DNA from: Byssothecium circinans
Lineage: Eukaryota > Ascomycota > Dothideomycetes > Pleosporales > Massarinaceae
DNA length: 64,000 bases
Assembly (NCBI GenBank): GCA_010015675.1
Contig: ML976981.1
Location: 411,071-475,070, forward strand
Direction: 5' to 3'
Shown here: in pieces, positions 24,688 to 35,200 of the stretch
Position numbering within the stretch: the stretch's first letter is position 1
Layout: each line of letters starts with the position of its first letter
Program-made: the position numbers and the translations under genes
Notes under the pieces: generated by a model
Seen by the model: only the letters and a program-made list of their open reading frames with translations
Database searches by the model: none
What the model was told of the DNA's origin: nothing

Positions 24688-26067
24688 TCACCATCCACGC
24701 CATCCGCTGCGAGAGCTATTCCAACGGCTTTCCAGTTCTCGCGCTCTCGCTGCAGCCTCGGCCCTCTTCTTCTCGTGCATCTCCGCCTGGCTCTGAGCGT
24801 AGTTCGGCAACTCGTCGTCATTGTGCTGCTCATCTTCCACGCCTAATCTCTCCAACTCCATGTTCACAGCGACCAGATTCGCAGGCATCGGCGACGTCGG
24901 AGGACGGTCGTATGAGGCTCGACGGGGTAAAGCTGAGCTAGAAGGGGCTGAGGAATAGCTGAAAGGTGGTTGGTCGTACGAGTCAATACCAGGGAATGCA
25001 GAAGCGGAGGTTTCGAATTCCCGAGGCCGCTGTTGCGGGTTCCACTCGTCCTCCATGCTCGGAAGGGGAACAATCTCGCGGGGAGGATAGTTCGTCTCAG
25101 TCCTGTAAGAAAGGTTGGGTTGGGAAGGAGAGGGTTCCCGTGGGCGCTGGCGGGGAATGTACTCGCCGAGAGGAGGCTGCCATCTTTCTAAAGCTGAAGG
25201 TTCCTGGAATGGAAGTGGAATGATGTCGTTCTGGTTGCCTCGGGAGAAGAGAGAGGCCTGAAGACGCGGTGCTTCATCTGGAGACATGGCATCAAAATTG
25301 CCTGGAAGGCCGCTAGTGGCTTCTGCAAAAAGGTGAAACTCATTGTCGGTGTTGAACGGTTCTGTGGGGGACAGCCAGGTGTGTGGTCGCGGACCTCCTG
25401 TTCTGGGATCGCTCGGTACTGCAGTAGCTGGCCTGGTTGTATCTGGGAAGGTGCGGGCACTACGCGGAACACCCGGTTCAAAGTAGGTCTCCGTCGACGT
25501 CGAGCGAGGCTTGGCCTGAAGCGGGGCTGGAAACAGTGAGTAGGTCTGGAAATTGGAAGGTCCGACATAAGCTGGAGAAGCTGATTTGGCTCGAGTCATG
25601 GCATTTGAGTTTGAAGACGCATCGAGAGGCGAGTTGGGTGCGCTACGGGAGGACATACGGGGTGGGAACCGCGGTTCAGGGCTTAAGTTTCCGTCTCTCG
25701 ACGTTGATCGTCGATGCAAGTGCGCAGAATCAGGCTGGAGATGAGCGGAGCCGATCGCCTCATGCGAAGGACGACGGGACCCCTTCGAGGGCAGAAGGTT
25801 GCGTAGTGATGCTGGCTTGTGTTTCTTCCTCTGAGATTCAGGAGACGATGGGAGAGGCCTGTCGGCTGAGCTCGTGGATATCACTGGTATCAGCGCGTGT
25901 CGAGCTGGTGAGATTGACCTGCTTGCGCTGTGACGAGACGCTGTATATTGGTAGGCCGACTGCTCCTGCCTTGGTTGCTCATGAGCTTCCACCTCGTTGT
26001 GCCTATGGCTACCCATACGGAACCACAACTCCTCATCGTTGGTCCGACTCCTTGGCCTCGGTTGCAT
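24688..26067 (-). CDS. Ser/Pro-rich disordered fungal protein with conserved C-terminal motif
   Basis: A single open frame from the ATG at 26067 (MQPRPRSRTN) gives 459 aa. Another in-frame ATG at 26217 would add 50 residues and cannot be excluded. The protein is mostly low-complexity, rich in Ser, Pro and Arg, with no recognised enzymatic domain. The C-terminal 70 residues are the most ordered part: PANLVAVNMELERLG, then a DELPNYAQSQAEMHE block with a proline-tyrosine-like motif, and a charged helix (KKRAEAAARARELESRW). Similar tails are common in hypothetical proteins of ascomycetes; the PNY element could interact with a WW-domain ubiquitin ligase, which is inference. No function is assigned. 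Confidence 0.7.
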   Translation of the reverse strand: MQPRPRSRTNDEELWFRMGSHRHNEVEAHEQPRQEQSAYQYTASRHSASRSISPARHALIPVISTSSADRPLPSSPESQRKKHKPASLRNLLPSKGSRRPSHEAIGSAHLQPDSAHLHRRSTSRDGNLSPEPRFPPRMSSRSAPNSPLDASSNSNAMTRAKSASPAYVGPSNFQTYSLFPAPLQAKPRSTSTETYFEPGVPRSARTFPDTTRPATAVPSDPRTGGPRPHTWLSPTEPFNTDNEFHLFAEATSGLPGNFDAMSPDEAPRLQASLFSRGNQNDIIPLPFQEPSALERWQPPLGEYIPRQRPREPSPSQPNLSYRTETNYPPREIVPLPSMEDEWNPQQRPREFETSASAFPGIDSYDQPPFSYSSAPSSSALPRRASYDRPPTSPMPANLVAVNMELERLGVEDEQHNDDELPNYAQSQAEMHEKKRAEAAARARELESRWNSSRSGWRGW

Positions 26068-29000
26068 CTCTTCCTTTGGCTTGCTGTTCTTATTTTGATC
26101 GACGTGAAGAAAGATGAAGCTTGAAGATATGAGTGACTTTGCAGAGTACGTAAAGTCGTCCTGCTTGTGGGTGGCATGCGACGTCGGGGTCGTCAGCAGT
26201 TGGGCGCTGGGTAACATTTCAAATGTAGAAGTACTTGGTCGAATGCAGGTTTGTGTTCGAGGCTGGAGCCGCGCAGGGGTAGCAAGCCGGGTTCCAAGAG
26301 GCTGCAGTAACGGTTGTATGCAGACGCAGCAGGCTGCAAAAATGGCTGCACTTCCCCAACTGGATGCGGCGAAGCACTCCAACCCAGACGTGGCTTTAGA
26401 TTGCGAGTACCCGGGAGAGCGGTATGTTTGTGTGAGTGGGTCGAAGAGATGTATTTGGTGGTATTAGTTGAGAGTAGGCGCAGGGGTGACAAGCTGGGAG
26501 CGGAGGGCGATGGTATTATGTCGTCCAGCAACAAATCCTTTGGGGATGTGGTAGATTTTTGAGTTCCGGTTGTCCCATGCGACGCATTCCCCGGCAGGGC
26601 TGAGCGAAGAAGCGGTAAGCTGCTTCAGGGACGAAGAGAGACGCCTCATCGGAAATTGGGACGACAACCCATCATCTCGAAAGCCGTGTTTGCGGCCCTG
26701 TCGCGAAGGATGCTAGGGCGTCTACCTACATACTCAATTGGAACAGCGGCGGGCCTCTGCGCAAACGACGCTTGAATCGTTAGGAGATATGCGAGGTGGA
26801 GTCCGGGGCCTGTCCGATGGCGTTGCATGGAACCTGACACAGAATGCACCACGCCTCAGCGGTAGACAGGAGGTCACTGGGCGTCAGCTTGTTGCTCGCC
26901 TCAGAAGACGACGGCCAGGCCTGACAGCGAATTGTCAATAGCATTGCATTCCCGAGGAGGGCAGGCACATGCGGCGGGCGATCTGGACCAAGACGAGATG
27001 GGTGAGGCAGTGCACAAGCAGTGAACTGCTCGGCTATATTTAGTCGCGCTAAGGTCCAACCAGGCATAGCGGGAATTTTAGAACCGAGGCCCGCTTTGTC
27101 ATTAGCGCTCATCTCCCACCTGTGAGAAGTGGTAGAGACGCGACCTGGACGGCATCATCAGCACCTCCATACGGCGTGACCACTCTTCCAGGACCTACCG
27201 GGATAGTTATTGAAGTGCTTCTTGCACCGATAGAAACCCACAACGCTGATGGTCGGTGATGATCGCCCGCCATCATCACTGTGGTCAGTCGCGACATCAT
27301 CACTCGAAAAGGGGCCAGTCCGCAAAGGCGTCCATCATTCGCTGCGCTGTACGCCTGGACCTCGACTTCCGTTGAAATCCTACCACTGAAGGCTGCGCTC
27401 ACGTGGTGGACCTTTCAACGCCTCAACGTACACTTTCCTTTGGGACCACGCCTCTTAACACTCTTTCTTTAGACTCCCCGAGGCCCGTCTGAATGAGCAT
27501 TACTATGAAAATGACTCTCAGTATTGCCTTCTCTTCGCAGCCTCACTCCAACGCTTTACTAGAGGATCATTAAGCCACTGTCTGATCCTACCCCTGCTTT
27601 TCGGAGTGCGGTTCCAGAAATCCCCGACGTCAACGCTGCCAAGATCCCACATCAGCATGCGGCTCTTTATCGCAAAACAGAACAAAGAACTGTGCGCCCA
27701 GTAGTTTCTTTTCATGCTATGGAAGGCTCGATCCAAAAGACATACACGATGGAATCAACTTCAACAGACACTCGATGGGATGCCAACATGAGCATGCAGC
27801 AAGTGCATCAGATCAGCCGCCGGCCTGGGGCCACCATCGTTGGAATCCACCATCAAGCCCAAAAAACGTCGAAACATCCACACTATCGCTAGATGCTCTT
27901 AATAGACACTGTACAATTACATGAGAAAACATATTTCTATGTACAACATTGTTATGCCTCCTTCCCTGTAAATATCAGCTAATTAGCTCTTTCCGAAACC
28001 AGCACATCTTCCATGCGGATTTAACGTTTACGGGAGGAAGCGTTCCCTGGATTTTGACGCAGAACGGCTCGAGCCGATCTCACAAGGCACATTCATCGGC
28101 TGCCCCGAGATAGACTTCGTAGATCAATCTCTATACCGGCATGAACGATCTTCTGAAAAGCAAATTATAGTCCCTGTACGGCCGTACCCACTGCCTCAAT
28201 GGTAACTTCTCAATTAGCGTACTCTCTGGGAGGTTGAATGGGTACCTTCGCCCCGTAGACGAACAATACTATCCCATGGAGGCTACCACCGGTTGCCCAG
28301 TTGAGGAAGATTCACGGTGAGTTTCAGGTCATTTGTGCAGCATTTGCTCAAGTGCTGTAGTATGCAAAATTGTGGATTCTATATATTATCTCCTTCCTTT
28401 CTTCGACTACAAACAGATGCATATACTAAAGCATGCAAAGGATGAAGGCTTTCTAATCCTTATGTAAGCACGCGCTATTCACCACAACCTCACCCGTCTT
28501 ATCCGCGCGCGCCGTGCTATGGATACCCATACTACGACCGTACATCAAACTATTGTGTGAGATGCAGGGAGCTTCCCTTCTCTAGAATACACTTAACTGC
28601 ACCTACACAGCTCGCACGAATCTTTTACACAGCATGTTAAAATGCTTCGCTTAATTCTGGTACCTCCCTAGGTAGGAAAGCCCCTTACTCCCTATCGCGC
28701 GAAAGGCCCCCAATCATCCACCAAGGACACTATCACCATTGCACCAAGCACACTAATAAAATACCGTATCTGGCCGTTCGGCATCATAGCCAAGCGCCTA
28801 CCGAAAATCCTGAACAATAATAGGTGTCGTGCATAGGGAGGATGGTCAGTGAAACAGACTAGGCCTTCTCGGGGAGTTCCGGACTTCGTGATGGCTTGTG
28901 TAATGTCGGGTCGGGGTTCGGTCAGCGCGTTGCCGTAGCCAGTCATATGGCGCGTATCTTGTAGCAAGTATAACTCAGTAGCTAGGCAAGAAAGATGTGG

Positions 29001-30849
29001 AGTGTTTGCGGCGTTGCTTGCTGGAGCTCCCGCGTAAGCTTATGTGATGGAGACTCGTCGTTTTACGTTTGGCGCTTTATTTGGTTGGTATGAGGATAGC
29101 TATAGGGCTGTTGTGCTGTGCTGTGCTGTGCTCTACTAAGGATGTGGAGATCTGTATGACCGAGCTGATGTGGGCGTACTAGTATATTTGAACTTGGTGG
29201 GAACGGAACGGAGTATGAAGCCAAGGGTGAAGAGGAAGTAGGGCCATTCTTAGGCGTGGGGTCTGGAATTGGTGTGAGTATCTTGGCAATGGTGGTGATG
29301 GAGCGGTGTAAGAGGTACCTGGTAAATGCAGAACATTCTCCGGAACTGGCGAGAGGTTTCCCGATCCGTATTCCTTTGATGATGATACGTGATAATATCC
29401 TTTCCAAGGCCTTGTCTTACTTTATTGCTATTGTTCCAAGCATTAGCAAGGTTACGGCCGAAAGACGATGCTCGCAAGATGATTGCGGAAATACACCGAA
29501 CCTGCATCTGTCTCACCCCCGTGGTTTCTGGGCAGTACTTTAAGAAAATACTGTGTTAGGACAACTGCACCTGGTGGTAATTTACAAAGAGGAAGCAGTA
29601 TGCACGCCATGGCTGGTGTTAAAGGCTAATAAATAAAAGTGATAACCATATGGTTCAATATAACTAAAACTAACTAGGCAAAGTAGCAGCATCACTACCT
29701 AAATCCTAGAACTATTCTATTTATAAAGGATCCTGGAGGATGCGGCCTTTGGCAGCTGAATATCAACACATGCTCAAGACTCTACCATTACACCTGGCCG
29801 GGCGTCTCTCACGCTGGTCAACGCATTTGTTTCTGAACTGTTCAACCTTCACTGCTCCTTTTCCAGTGTGGTGAAGGACTACACCCAGGTAACACAGCGC
29901 CCGATTCCCGCCGAAAACTCACTGAGGCTCTGGAAAAGACCAATTGGGTATAGTTCAACGGGTATAGTCGGACATGGGACGCTGAGAATCTTTTCCTGGA
30001 ATTGGGCTTGGTGAGGCTGCTTCTTTCAGCCATAATGACAGTGATCGTGACAGACAGAGAGCTCTTCAGCTGCTCCACCGTCCCACAGCTTTGCTACATG
30101 ACAGGCTGTGTGTATCACCCGCTAGTAGTTTAAAACATCCAAGCAAGGCTGACCTCGTCCTAGGACCGCGCGACTGTATCCTTGGGCGCGATAGAACCTT
30201 ATATTGAGCGCCAGACACGCTACAAACTTAGCCCTCGTGGTCTTTTTTCCCTGTTCCTCAACCCATGATGGCCACAACCCCAGTTGCTTGCTGATATAAC
30301 TCGCACGCGCCTCGTGCACAAGGCGAGAACACATGCGGTAGGAAGTTGGACGATGCATCTCTACACTCGCAGTCAGCCAGTCACATAAGGAGTCTGTCTG
30401 TCCCTTTTCTAGCTTTCATCATCGCTCACAAAGCTCCAAAGCACACCCGGTCCCCATCGACCAAAGTTTCTACTTTCCGCACTCACAGCAGTGAGCATGA
30501 TCCACGGGAATACTGGCCAAAACTCAAAACCTCATTTAGTTTTCATTGGCATGGACTCGACCCAAGGAATATCACTTCTAGTTCATCTTACCGGGCCTAC
30601 TTTCTCACCAACGTCCTTTTACGACTATGATGGTGAATTACACCCAGTTTGCACCCAAGCCGCCTTTCATGGTGGAGGAGCTTGGTTGGTTCAGCAGCCC
30701 ACGTATCTTCACACAGATCTGCAATAACTAGCTCGTTCCAGGCGGAGGCTTCAGAAATTGGGTAGCCGATGTTCTTTTTGCAATTGAGACGCAACACAGT
30801 GCACTTTGGGAGCGCAAACATGTAAACTTCGTTTGACATGTTAGAAGTT
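26068..30849. other. Gene-poor stretch of 4.8 kb
   Basis: Apart from a possible 5' extension of the preceding gene, no supported coding region is seen. It contains a TGTGC microsatellite (about 29112-29131) and an AT-rich patch with TAACTAAAACTAAC-like sequence (about 29630-29730) that may be mobile-element debris. Many short open frames on both strands have no family resemblance. No tRNA was recognised by eye. Confidence 0.5.
29112..29131. repeat. TGTGC microsatellite
   Basis: About four tandem copies of the pentamer TGTGC. It is an isolated simple repeat in a gene-poor region. Confidence 0.7.
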
Positions 30850-31690
30850 GGTTTGGGACGCAGGGTCATCCCGAGGTTGTATTGTATCTCACGGAGGATT
30901 TACCTCCTCTCCCCTTCTTCACCAAACGTCAGGGCCAAATTGTCAGTCAATTCGACCACATAATTGAAAGCCACTCGTTGCACCCAAGCAAGATACCATC
31001 CACAGCGACACCAACCGATGAAGGTTACCTCGAAGTCCGTCGCATCTTGCATCGCTCCATCGAGTGGTCGAACAATCTAATTCGCCATTGCGGGGTCTGT
31101 GTGTGTGAACGTAGGTGTTTGCCCGTTGAAATTGGCTTCAGTCGATTTGAATTTTGGCAGGAGAAGCTTTTGCTTTGGAGTGAACTCTTCGGTATCATTC
31201 ATATTACAACTGAAAGCTGATATTAGCTCCGCGGCGGTATACATGGCTGGAACAAGTTCTTTGTGGGTTTTCTATGGACCACACATCTCCTTGCCATTGG
31301 TTTGGAAGCGGCGTTCATCGGGAGCAAAATCTTGGACCATAGTAGCCTTCAGATGGAACGGGGCGAAGCAACCGCACTTGCTCTGCTATCTTTGAGTAGA
31401 TGTTGTCGTGTTTCTTGTCACTGGGCTTCTTCCAGTTTTTCCAATTGAGTGTTTCGCCTTCAAGGAATTCTGTCACCCGGTAGTATGGCGCCTGGTTGTC
31501 TCCATTTTGGCTGAAGATTGAATCTAGTTTAGCCATGCGGACCTTGGTATTCTCTTGAAGCCAAAACATGTCCTCTGCTTCCTATTCATGGTTAGTCACG
31601 TACGTCAAACGTAGTCGAAATCACTAACCTGGATTAAAGTCTCATCCCAGTCTGCCTTCACCCCGGCGTTTCTCACTCTGCAAACGTCAC
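30850..31690 (-). pseudogene. APH-family phosphotransferase pseudogene
   Basis: Minus-strand blocks in family order identify a fungal aminoglycoside-phosphotransferase-like (APH/choline-kinase fold) gene. A segment ADWDETLIQ precedes an intron with consensus ends at about 31572-31626. Then come PYYRVTEFLEGETLNWKNW (hinge region) and RPVPSEGYYG, and after a frame change a block around MYTAAELISAF and the Brenner motif HTDPAMAN (about 31080-31103). The frame is broken: a stop follows FCSR at 31315, a second stop lies in the other frame near GKEMCGP, and a third directly follows HTDPAMAN. The second catalytic Asp expected in IDWE is Gly (FIGWCRCGWY). The gene is therefore dead, with both frame damage and loss of a metal-binding residue. 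Confidence 0.8.
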
Positions 31691-32329
31691 GGTAACTGAA
31701 ACGGTTACTTGACTTACTGAGTGACTTTGAATTACTTACCTAATTTGCTATTTGCTAGAGGACTTGACTTGTTTATTTAATCAACTTCAAGGTTAGGTCT
31801 TAGTCACGTGACTAAGCACATAACTAAAATCATGTGTGTAGCTACACCCGTGCCCTACCTCCTGCATATGTAGGCACCCGTGGACCTAGACAAGTAGGTC
31901 AAGTGCTAGGTCAACTTATCGTATCTTCAAATCAACTCTACTAATTTTTGCCTGCTCCGCTAAGTGGACCCAGTCGACCAACTCAACTATGTGAGTCTAA
32001 GAGACTTGGGTTACTTTCTACCGTCAATTCATCAAGTCGTTAAGTCTACTTGATTGTATGACAAGTTTGCCTCGGGCTTTGCCAGGTCAATTCCAGCAAA
32101 GGCTTTAAGGAAGATGGTCTGCTCACTCAGGGATATGCTTAATCATGATGGTCGTATCTTTGTGGACGTAGTTGGGGATCAAGTCTATGTAGGTAAATAG
32201 GAAGAGCTTCGCTGTAAATGTAAGTGGTATAGAAGACATTGCGCGACTCTACTGATGTGGTAGCTCTCTAGAGTACAGCCTCGCCAGTAGTAGCTGAAAT
32301 GATGAGAATCATGTGCATCTTGCTTACTA
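31691..32329. other. GACTT-rich intergenic tract with an 18-nt palindrome
   Basis: The stretch is rich in variants of ACTTGACTT / AAGTCAAGT and CTACC words. It contains a perfect palindrome CTTAGTCACGTGACTAAG (31799-31816) centred on an E-box-like CACGTG. No coding potential was seen. It lies between two pseudogenes and may derive from a repeat element. Confidence 0.5.
31799..31816. repeat. Perfect 18-nt palindrome centred on CACGTG
   Basis: CTTAGTCACGTGACTAAG equals its own reverse complement. It could be a binding site for a bHLH dimer (CACGTG core) or part of an element terminus; nothing else supports either. Confidence 0.5.
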
Positions 32330-33232
32330 GCTTCCTTGGATAGGCATATTGCGTGGGCCGAAAGCCTGAAGCAAGCTAGAGAGATGCTTAGGGGATGTAC
32401 TCTGAACGTCCTTGCAGCCACCGGTTTCAATCGATCGTACAATTTCCATGAAACGCGCACTTCGGAAGAGCATGGGGAGAGCTACCGAGTTGCTCTTTTC
32501 ACCCTCATGGATAATTCGCTCTTCATGTAGCTCGTCCCAAAAGCCACATTGTCCTCGCTGTTTGCGCATGCTTCGTGGATAGATTGGAAGAGCCGCAGAA
32601 GTCTTCAAAGAGTGTATGCTCAACCTTTTGCATAAAAAAAAAACAGTTGCTTTCCGAAGGAAAGGCTGGTGCCAGCCATTTGACATCGTCTCTTTTAAAA
32701 ACTTCCGAGGAGTATTCGCATGAGAAGCAAACCGGAAATAGAAAGGCTAAAGGTCTCACGATAAATGAGCTTCTGGGCAACATTCTTTTGATCAACCTCG
32801 TAGGCCACGACACAACTTCTAACACGCTGGCATATTCAATTGCACACTTGACCATGTGTCTAGAAGTACATGATTGGATATCCGAGGAGGTCCACGCTAT
32901 CTTTGGAGATAGTCCCAGTGAGACATGGGAGTACGAGGCAACGTTCAAGCAGCTGAAGAGGCCTTTGGCCGTGATGGTAAGTTGAACCTAGTTTCTACGC
33001 TTTGCATAAGAGTGACTTCTTCTAGTACGAAACTCTGCGAATGTTCCCACCTATTATGGCACTTCCCAAGTCCACGAAGGGTCAACGACAAAGCCTGGAG
33101 TTCAATGGCTCAGCAATGATGGTCCCGCCTAACGTCTACGTCGTACCCTCACTCCTTGCGGCCCAGTCACATGCAACTCACAGGAGTGAAGATGCTCTAG
33201 TTTGGAAACATAGACCTCAATCATCCCGAAGC
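32330..33232 (+). pseudogene. Cytochrome P450 pseudogene (lacks haem-binding end)
   Basis: Plus-strand blocks follow P450 order: the C-helix-side region AWAESLKQAREMLRG, LNVLAATGFNRSYNF, then DNSLFM followed by an in-frame TAG. Next is PKATLSSLFAHASWIDW, then AEVFKECMLNLLHKKK in another frame, with the frame changing again in a run of A residues near 32634-32643. The I-helix NLVGHDTTSNTLAY follows, and after an intron (about 32976-33035) the K-helix ExxR as YETLRMFPPI and VVPSLLAAQSHATHRSEDALVW. The haem ligand Cys loop is absent; similarity ends just before 33240, where the opposite-strand hydrolase gene ends. At least one stop, one frameshift and a C-terminal truncation make it inactive. 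Confidence 0.85.
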
Positions 33233-33239
33233 AGTATCC

Positions 33240-34253
33240 CTAATCACTCCCAATGTCCCTCCCTTCGATCCAGTTGATGATGAGCTCCGCACAACGCTCA
33301 TGAGCAACATCTAACATGATGTGATGCGCACTATCCGCCAAAGAGACGCGCATGATCTCCTCCTCTCCTTGCGAGGCTAAACGGTATGCATCAAAGGTTT
33401 CCTGAGTCAGGTCTTTCGAAATGAGGACATCCTTCCCACCCGAGATGCACAGTATTTTCCGCCCAATGGGACGCACATCGGTGTGAATCGCAGCGACCAC
33501 GTCGGCGGCGTCCGCGAAAGGCCACATGTGCTCTATGGAGACGCGGATGCTCTCAAGCCGTCCCTTGCTATCGCGAATCCAGCCTTCCACAGCATCTTCA
33601 GTTGCCCCGGCTGAAAAGAACTTGTTACGGACTTGTGCTGGAGTATCGAGGCCGGAATTGGCTTGGAAGGTGAAGAATGAGCGGAACCAGGAGACCCATG
33701 CCTGCGGGACGGCAGGAACCGGTCGCGCCTCTCGAGCTAACGCCGCCTCTGCTGCCTGCCATCGCCGTGCCACATCCATGCCTCCACCAGAAAGGGGCGC
33801 CGCGGCGAGCAGAACCAGTCCGGCAGGCTGTATTTTCAATGCGCCCAGCGTCTTCCAGGCCCCCAAAGCGCGCTGTAATATAGCGCCACCCATCGAATGC
33901 CCGACAAGAATTGGCTGCGCGTCTGGGTGTTTAGCTGAGATGAAGTCGAGCGCTGCCATCGCGTCGGTAATATACGAGTTGATGCCCGTGAGTGCATGAA
34001 AGGCAAACGTTGAGGGTTGCCAGGAGCCTCCGTGGCCTCTCACAGAGACAGCGTACGACACGTAACCCGCCCGGGCAAATAGGGGGAGCAACGCTTTGAA
34101 GCAGGCAGCAGCACAATGGGCCCCATGAAGGCACAAAATTGGCTGCTGCTTCGTCGATGCGAGGGGTGTGCAAGTCATGAGTTCGAGCGATCCTGACGGC
34201 GTCGCGATTTGGACGCTTTCGACTACCGGAGCGCTGTCGACAGATGACTGCAT
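33240..34253 (-). CDS. Alpha/beta hydrolase (AB hydrolase-1 type)
   Basis: A single exon of 337 aa starts at the ATG at 34253. The fold is evident: CLHGAHCAAACF (oxyanion region, about 42-52), VRGHGGSW, the nucleophile elbow VGHSMGG with Ser120, an acid in the ISGGKDVL strand, and the catalytic His in SAHHIMLD (His310/311). There is no signal peptide, so a cytosolic esterase, lipase or thioesterase-like enzyme is likely; the substrate is unknown. It ends 8 bp beyond the P450 relic and starts near another P450 relic, between a phosphotransferase pseudogene and a dioxygenase. A former accessory-metabolism role is therefore plausible. The reading frame and triad are intact. Confidence 0.9.
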   Translation of the reverse strand: MQSSVDSAPVVESVQIATPSGSLELMTCTPLASTKQQPILCLHGAHCAAACFKALLPLFARAGYVSYAVSVRGHGGSWQPSTFAFHALTGINSYITDAMAALDFISAKHPDAQPILVGHSMGGAILQRALGAWKTLGALKIQPAGLVLLAAAPLSGGGMDVARRWQAAEAALAREARPVPAVPQAWVSWFRSFFTFQANSGLDTPAQVRNKFFSAGATEDAVEGWIRDSKGRLESIRVSIEHMWPFADAADVVAAIHTDVRPIGRKILCISGGKDVLISKDLTQETFDAYRLASQGEEEIMRVSLADSAHHIMLDVAHERCAELIINWIEGRDIGSD

Positions 34254-34387
34254 GATGCACCCTGATTCTGCGCAAGATAATCACGGTGGTATTGGGTGTA
34301 GAAACGATGTGGAATTTGAGCCGGAGGAGTCTTGGAAGATTGAGGTCCTACCGAGCTTAGAAGGTATGAATATATACCTTGCGTCGA

Positions 34388-34880
34388 TCATGACCTGAAC
34401 ACATAAGTCGTACAGGGAGAAAATATTCCCCGGGCCTTGACTTCTTTACCATGCCTCGAGCTGAGCTTGTCCCAAGAGGAAAGATCTTGCAGAGACCTCC
34501 GGTACTTGTCAATGAGCCCGCTATAAGTTGGGCCGGGCAGTAAGTGTTGTTTGCACAAGTTCCGGGTCAAGTGTATAAGACGTTTCCGTTGTGGATTCAA
34601 GACTGTCGCCTTTTCCGGAGGAGTCCATAGTGCTTCCAGTCGCTTGGGTGAACACCGAATGTGTGGAGTGTATGGTTGAGGAATCCGCCCCACGAGAGTG
34701 TCGTGGCGTTCGAGTAGAATTCGGTCGCGTCGATGGGCGAAGCAATGACGTAGTATATCTTGCCATGAAAAATGGGGTGGTGCATATAGTTTCGCACACC
34801 ACCAATATGCGTTTTCAATGACTCGCATCTTCATGAGTTGTAAACGGGAGCAAGTGCTGGCAGTACATCTGGCGGGTGAG
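34388..34880 (-). pseudogene. Second cytochrome P450 relic (N-terminal part, CYP7/8-like)
   Basis: The minus strand carries two blocks typical of the N-terminal third of CYP7/CYP8-like fungal P450s. The first is around HHPIFHGKIYYVIASP followed by LSWGGFLNHTLHTFGV, in one frame (to about 34597). The second is around NPQRKRLIHLTRNLCKQHLL with PGPTYSGLIDKYRRSLQDL, in another frame (34388-34625). The frame changes near 34615, and everything from mid-protein onward, including the I-helix, ExxR and haem loop, is missing where the hydrolase promoter begins. It differs in type from the plus-strand P450 relic at 32330, so they are probably not halves of one gene. Confidence 0.65.
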
Positions 34881-35200
34881 AGCGAAGTCAAGGGTGAAAG
34901 GTAAAAAAAACGAGAGACATGGACCAGAAAACTATATTGGTTGGGAAGTCTCATAGACTGACAAGCAATGGTGGTGTGGAACTTTCTCTTGACTATGAAC
35001 GTGATCGCCCATTCGCTATGGCAAAGAGAACTATCCTTGTCGCATCTCGACTTCAACTACCACAATCAACCTTCCAATCAGATTAGTCTTCATCTGTCTC
35101 TTTGTTCTCTTGAGTTATCGATTGTCGTGATGCCAAAACAGCAGAGCACCAGGGGCGCTCGAAACCGCAGCTTACTACGCAATATCCTACACACTGAACA
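34881..35200. other. Short intergenic stretch, nothing recognised
   Basis: This 320-bp stretch separates the P450 relic from the 3' end of the dioxygenase gene. No feature was identified. Confidence 0.5.

Noticed and set aside
25437..26117. Plus-strand open frame of 226 codons
   Set aside because: It is antisense to the Ser/Pro-rich protein; its composition reflects the low-complexity opposite strand.
28692..28967. Minus-strand open frame of 91 codons in the gene-poor tract
   Set aside because: Its start context and sequence are unremarkable, with no similarity to a known family and no supporting exons.
32330..34880. The two P450 fragments as inverted halves of a single gene
   Set aside because: Their sequence styles belong to different P450 groups, and each shows its own frame breaks.
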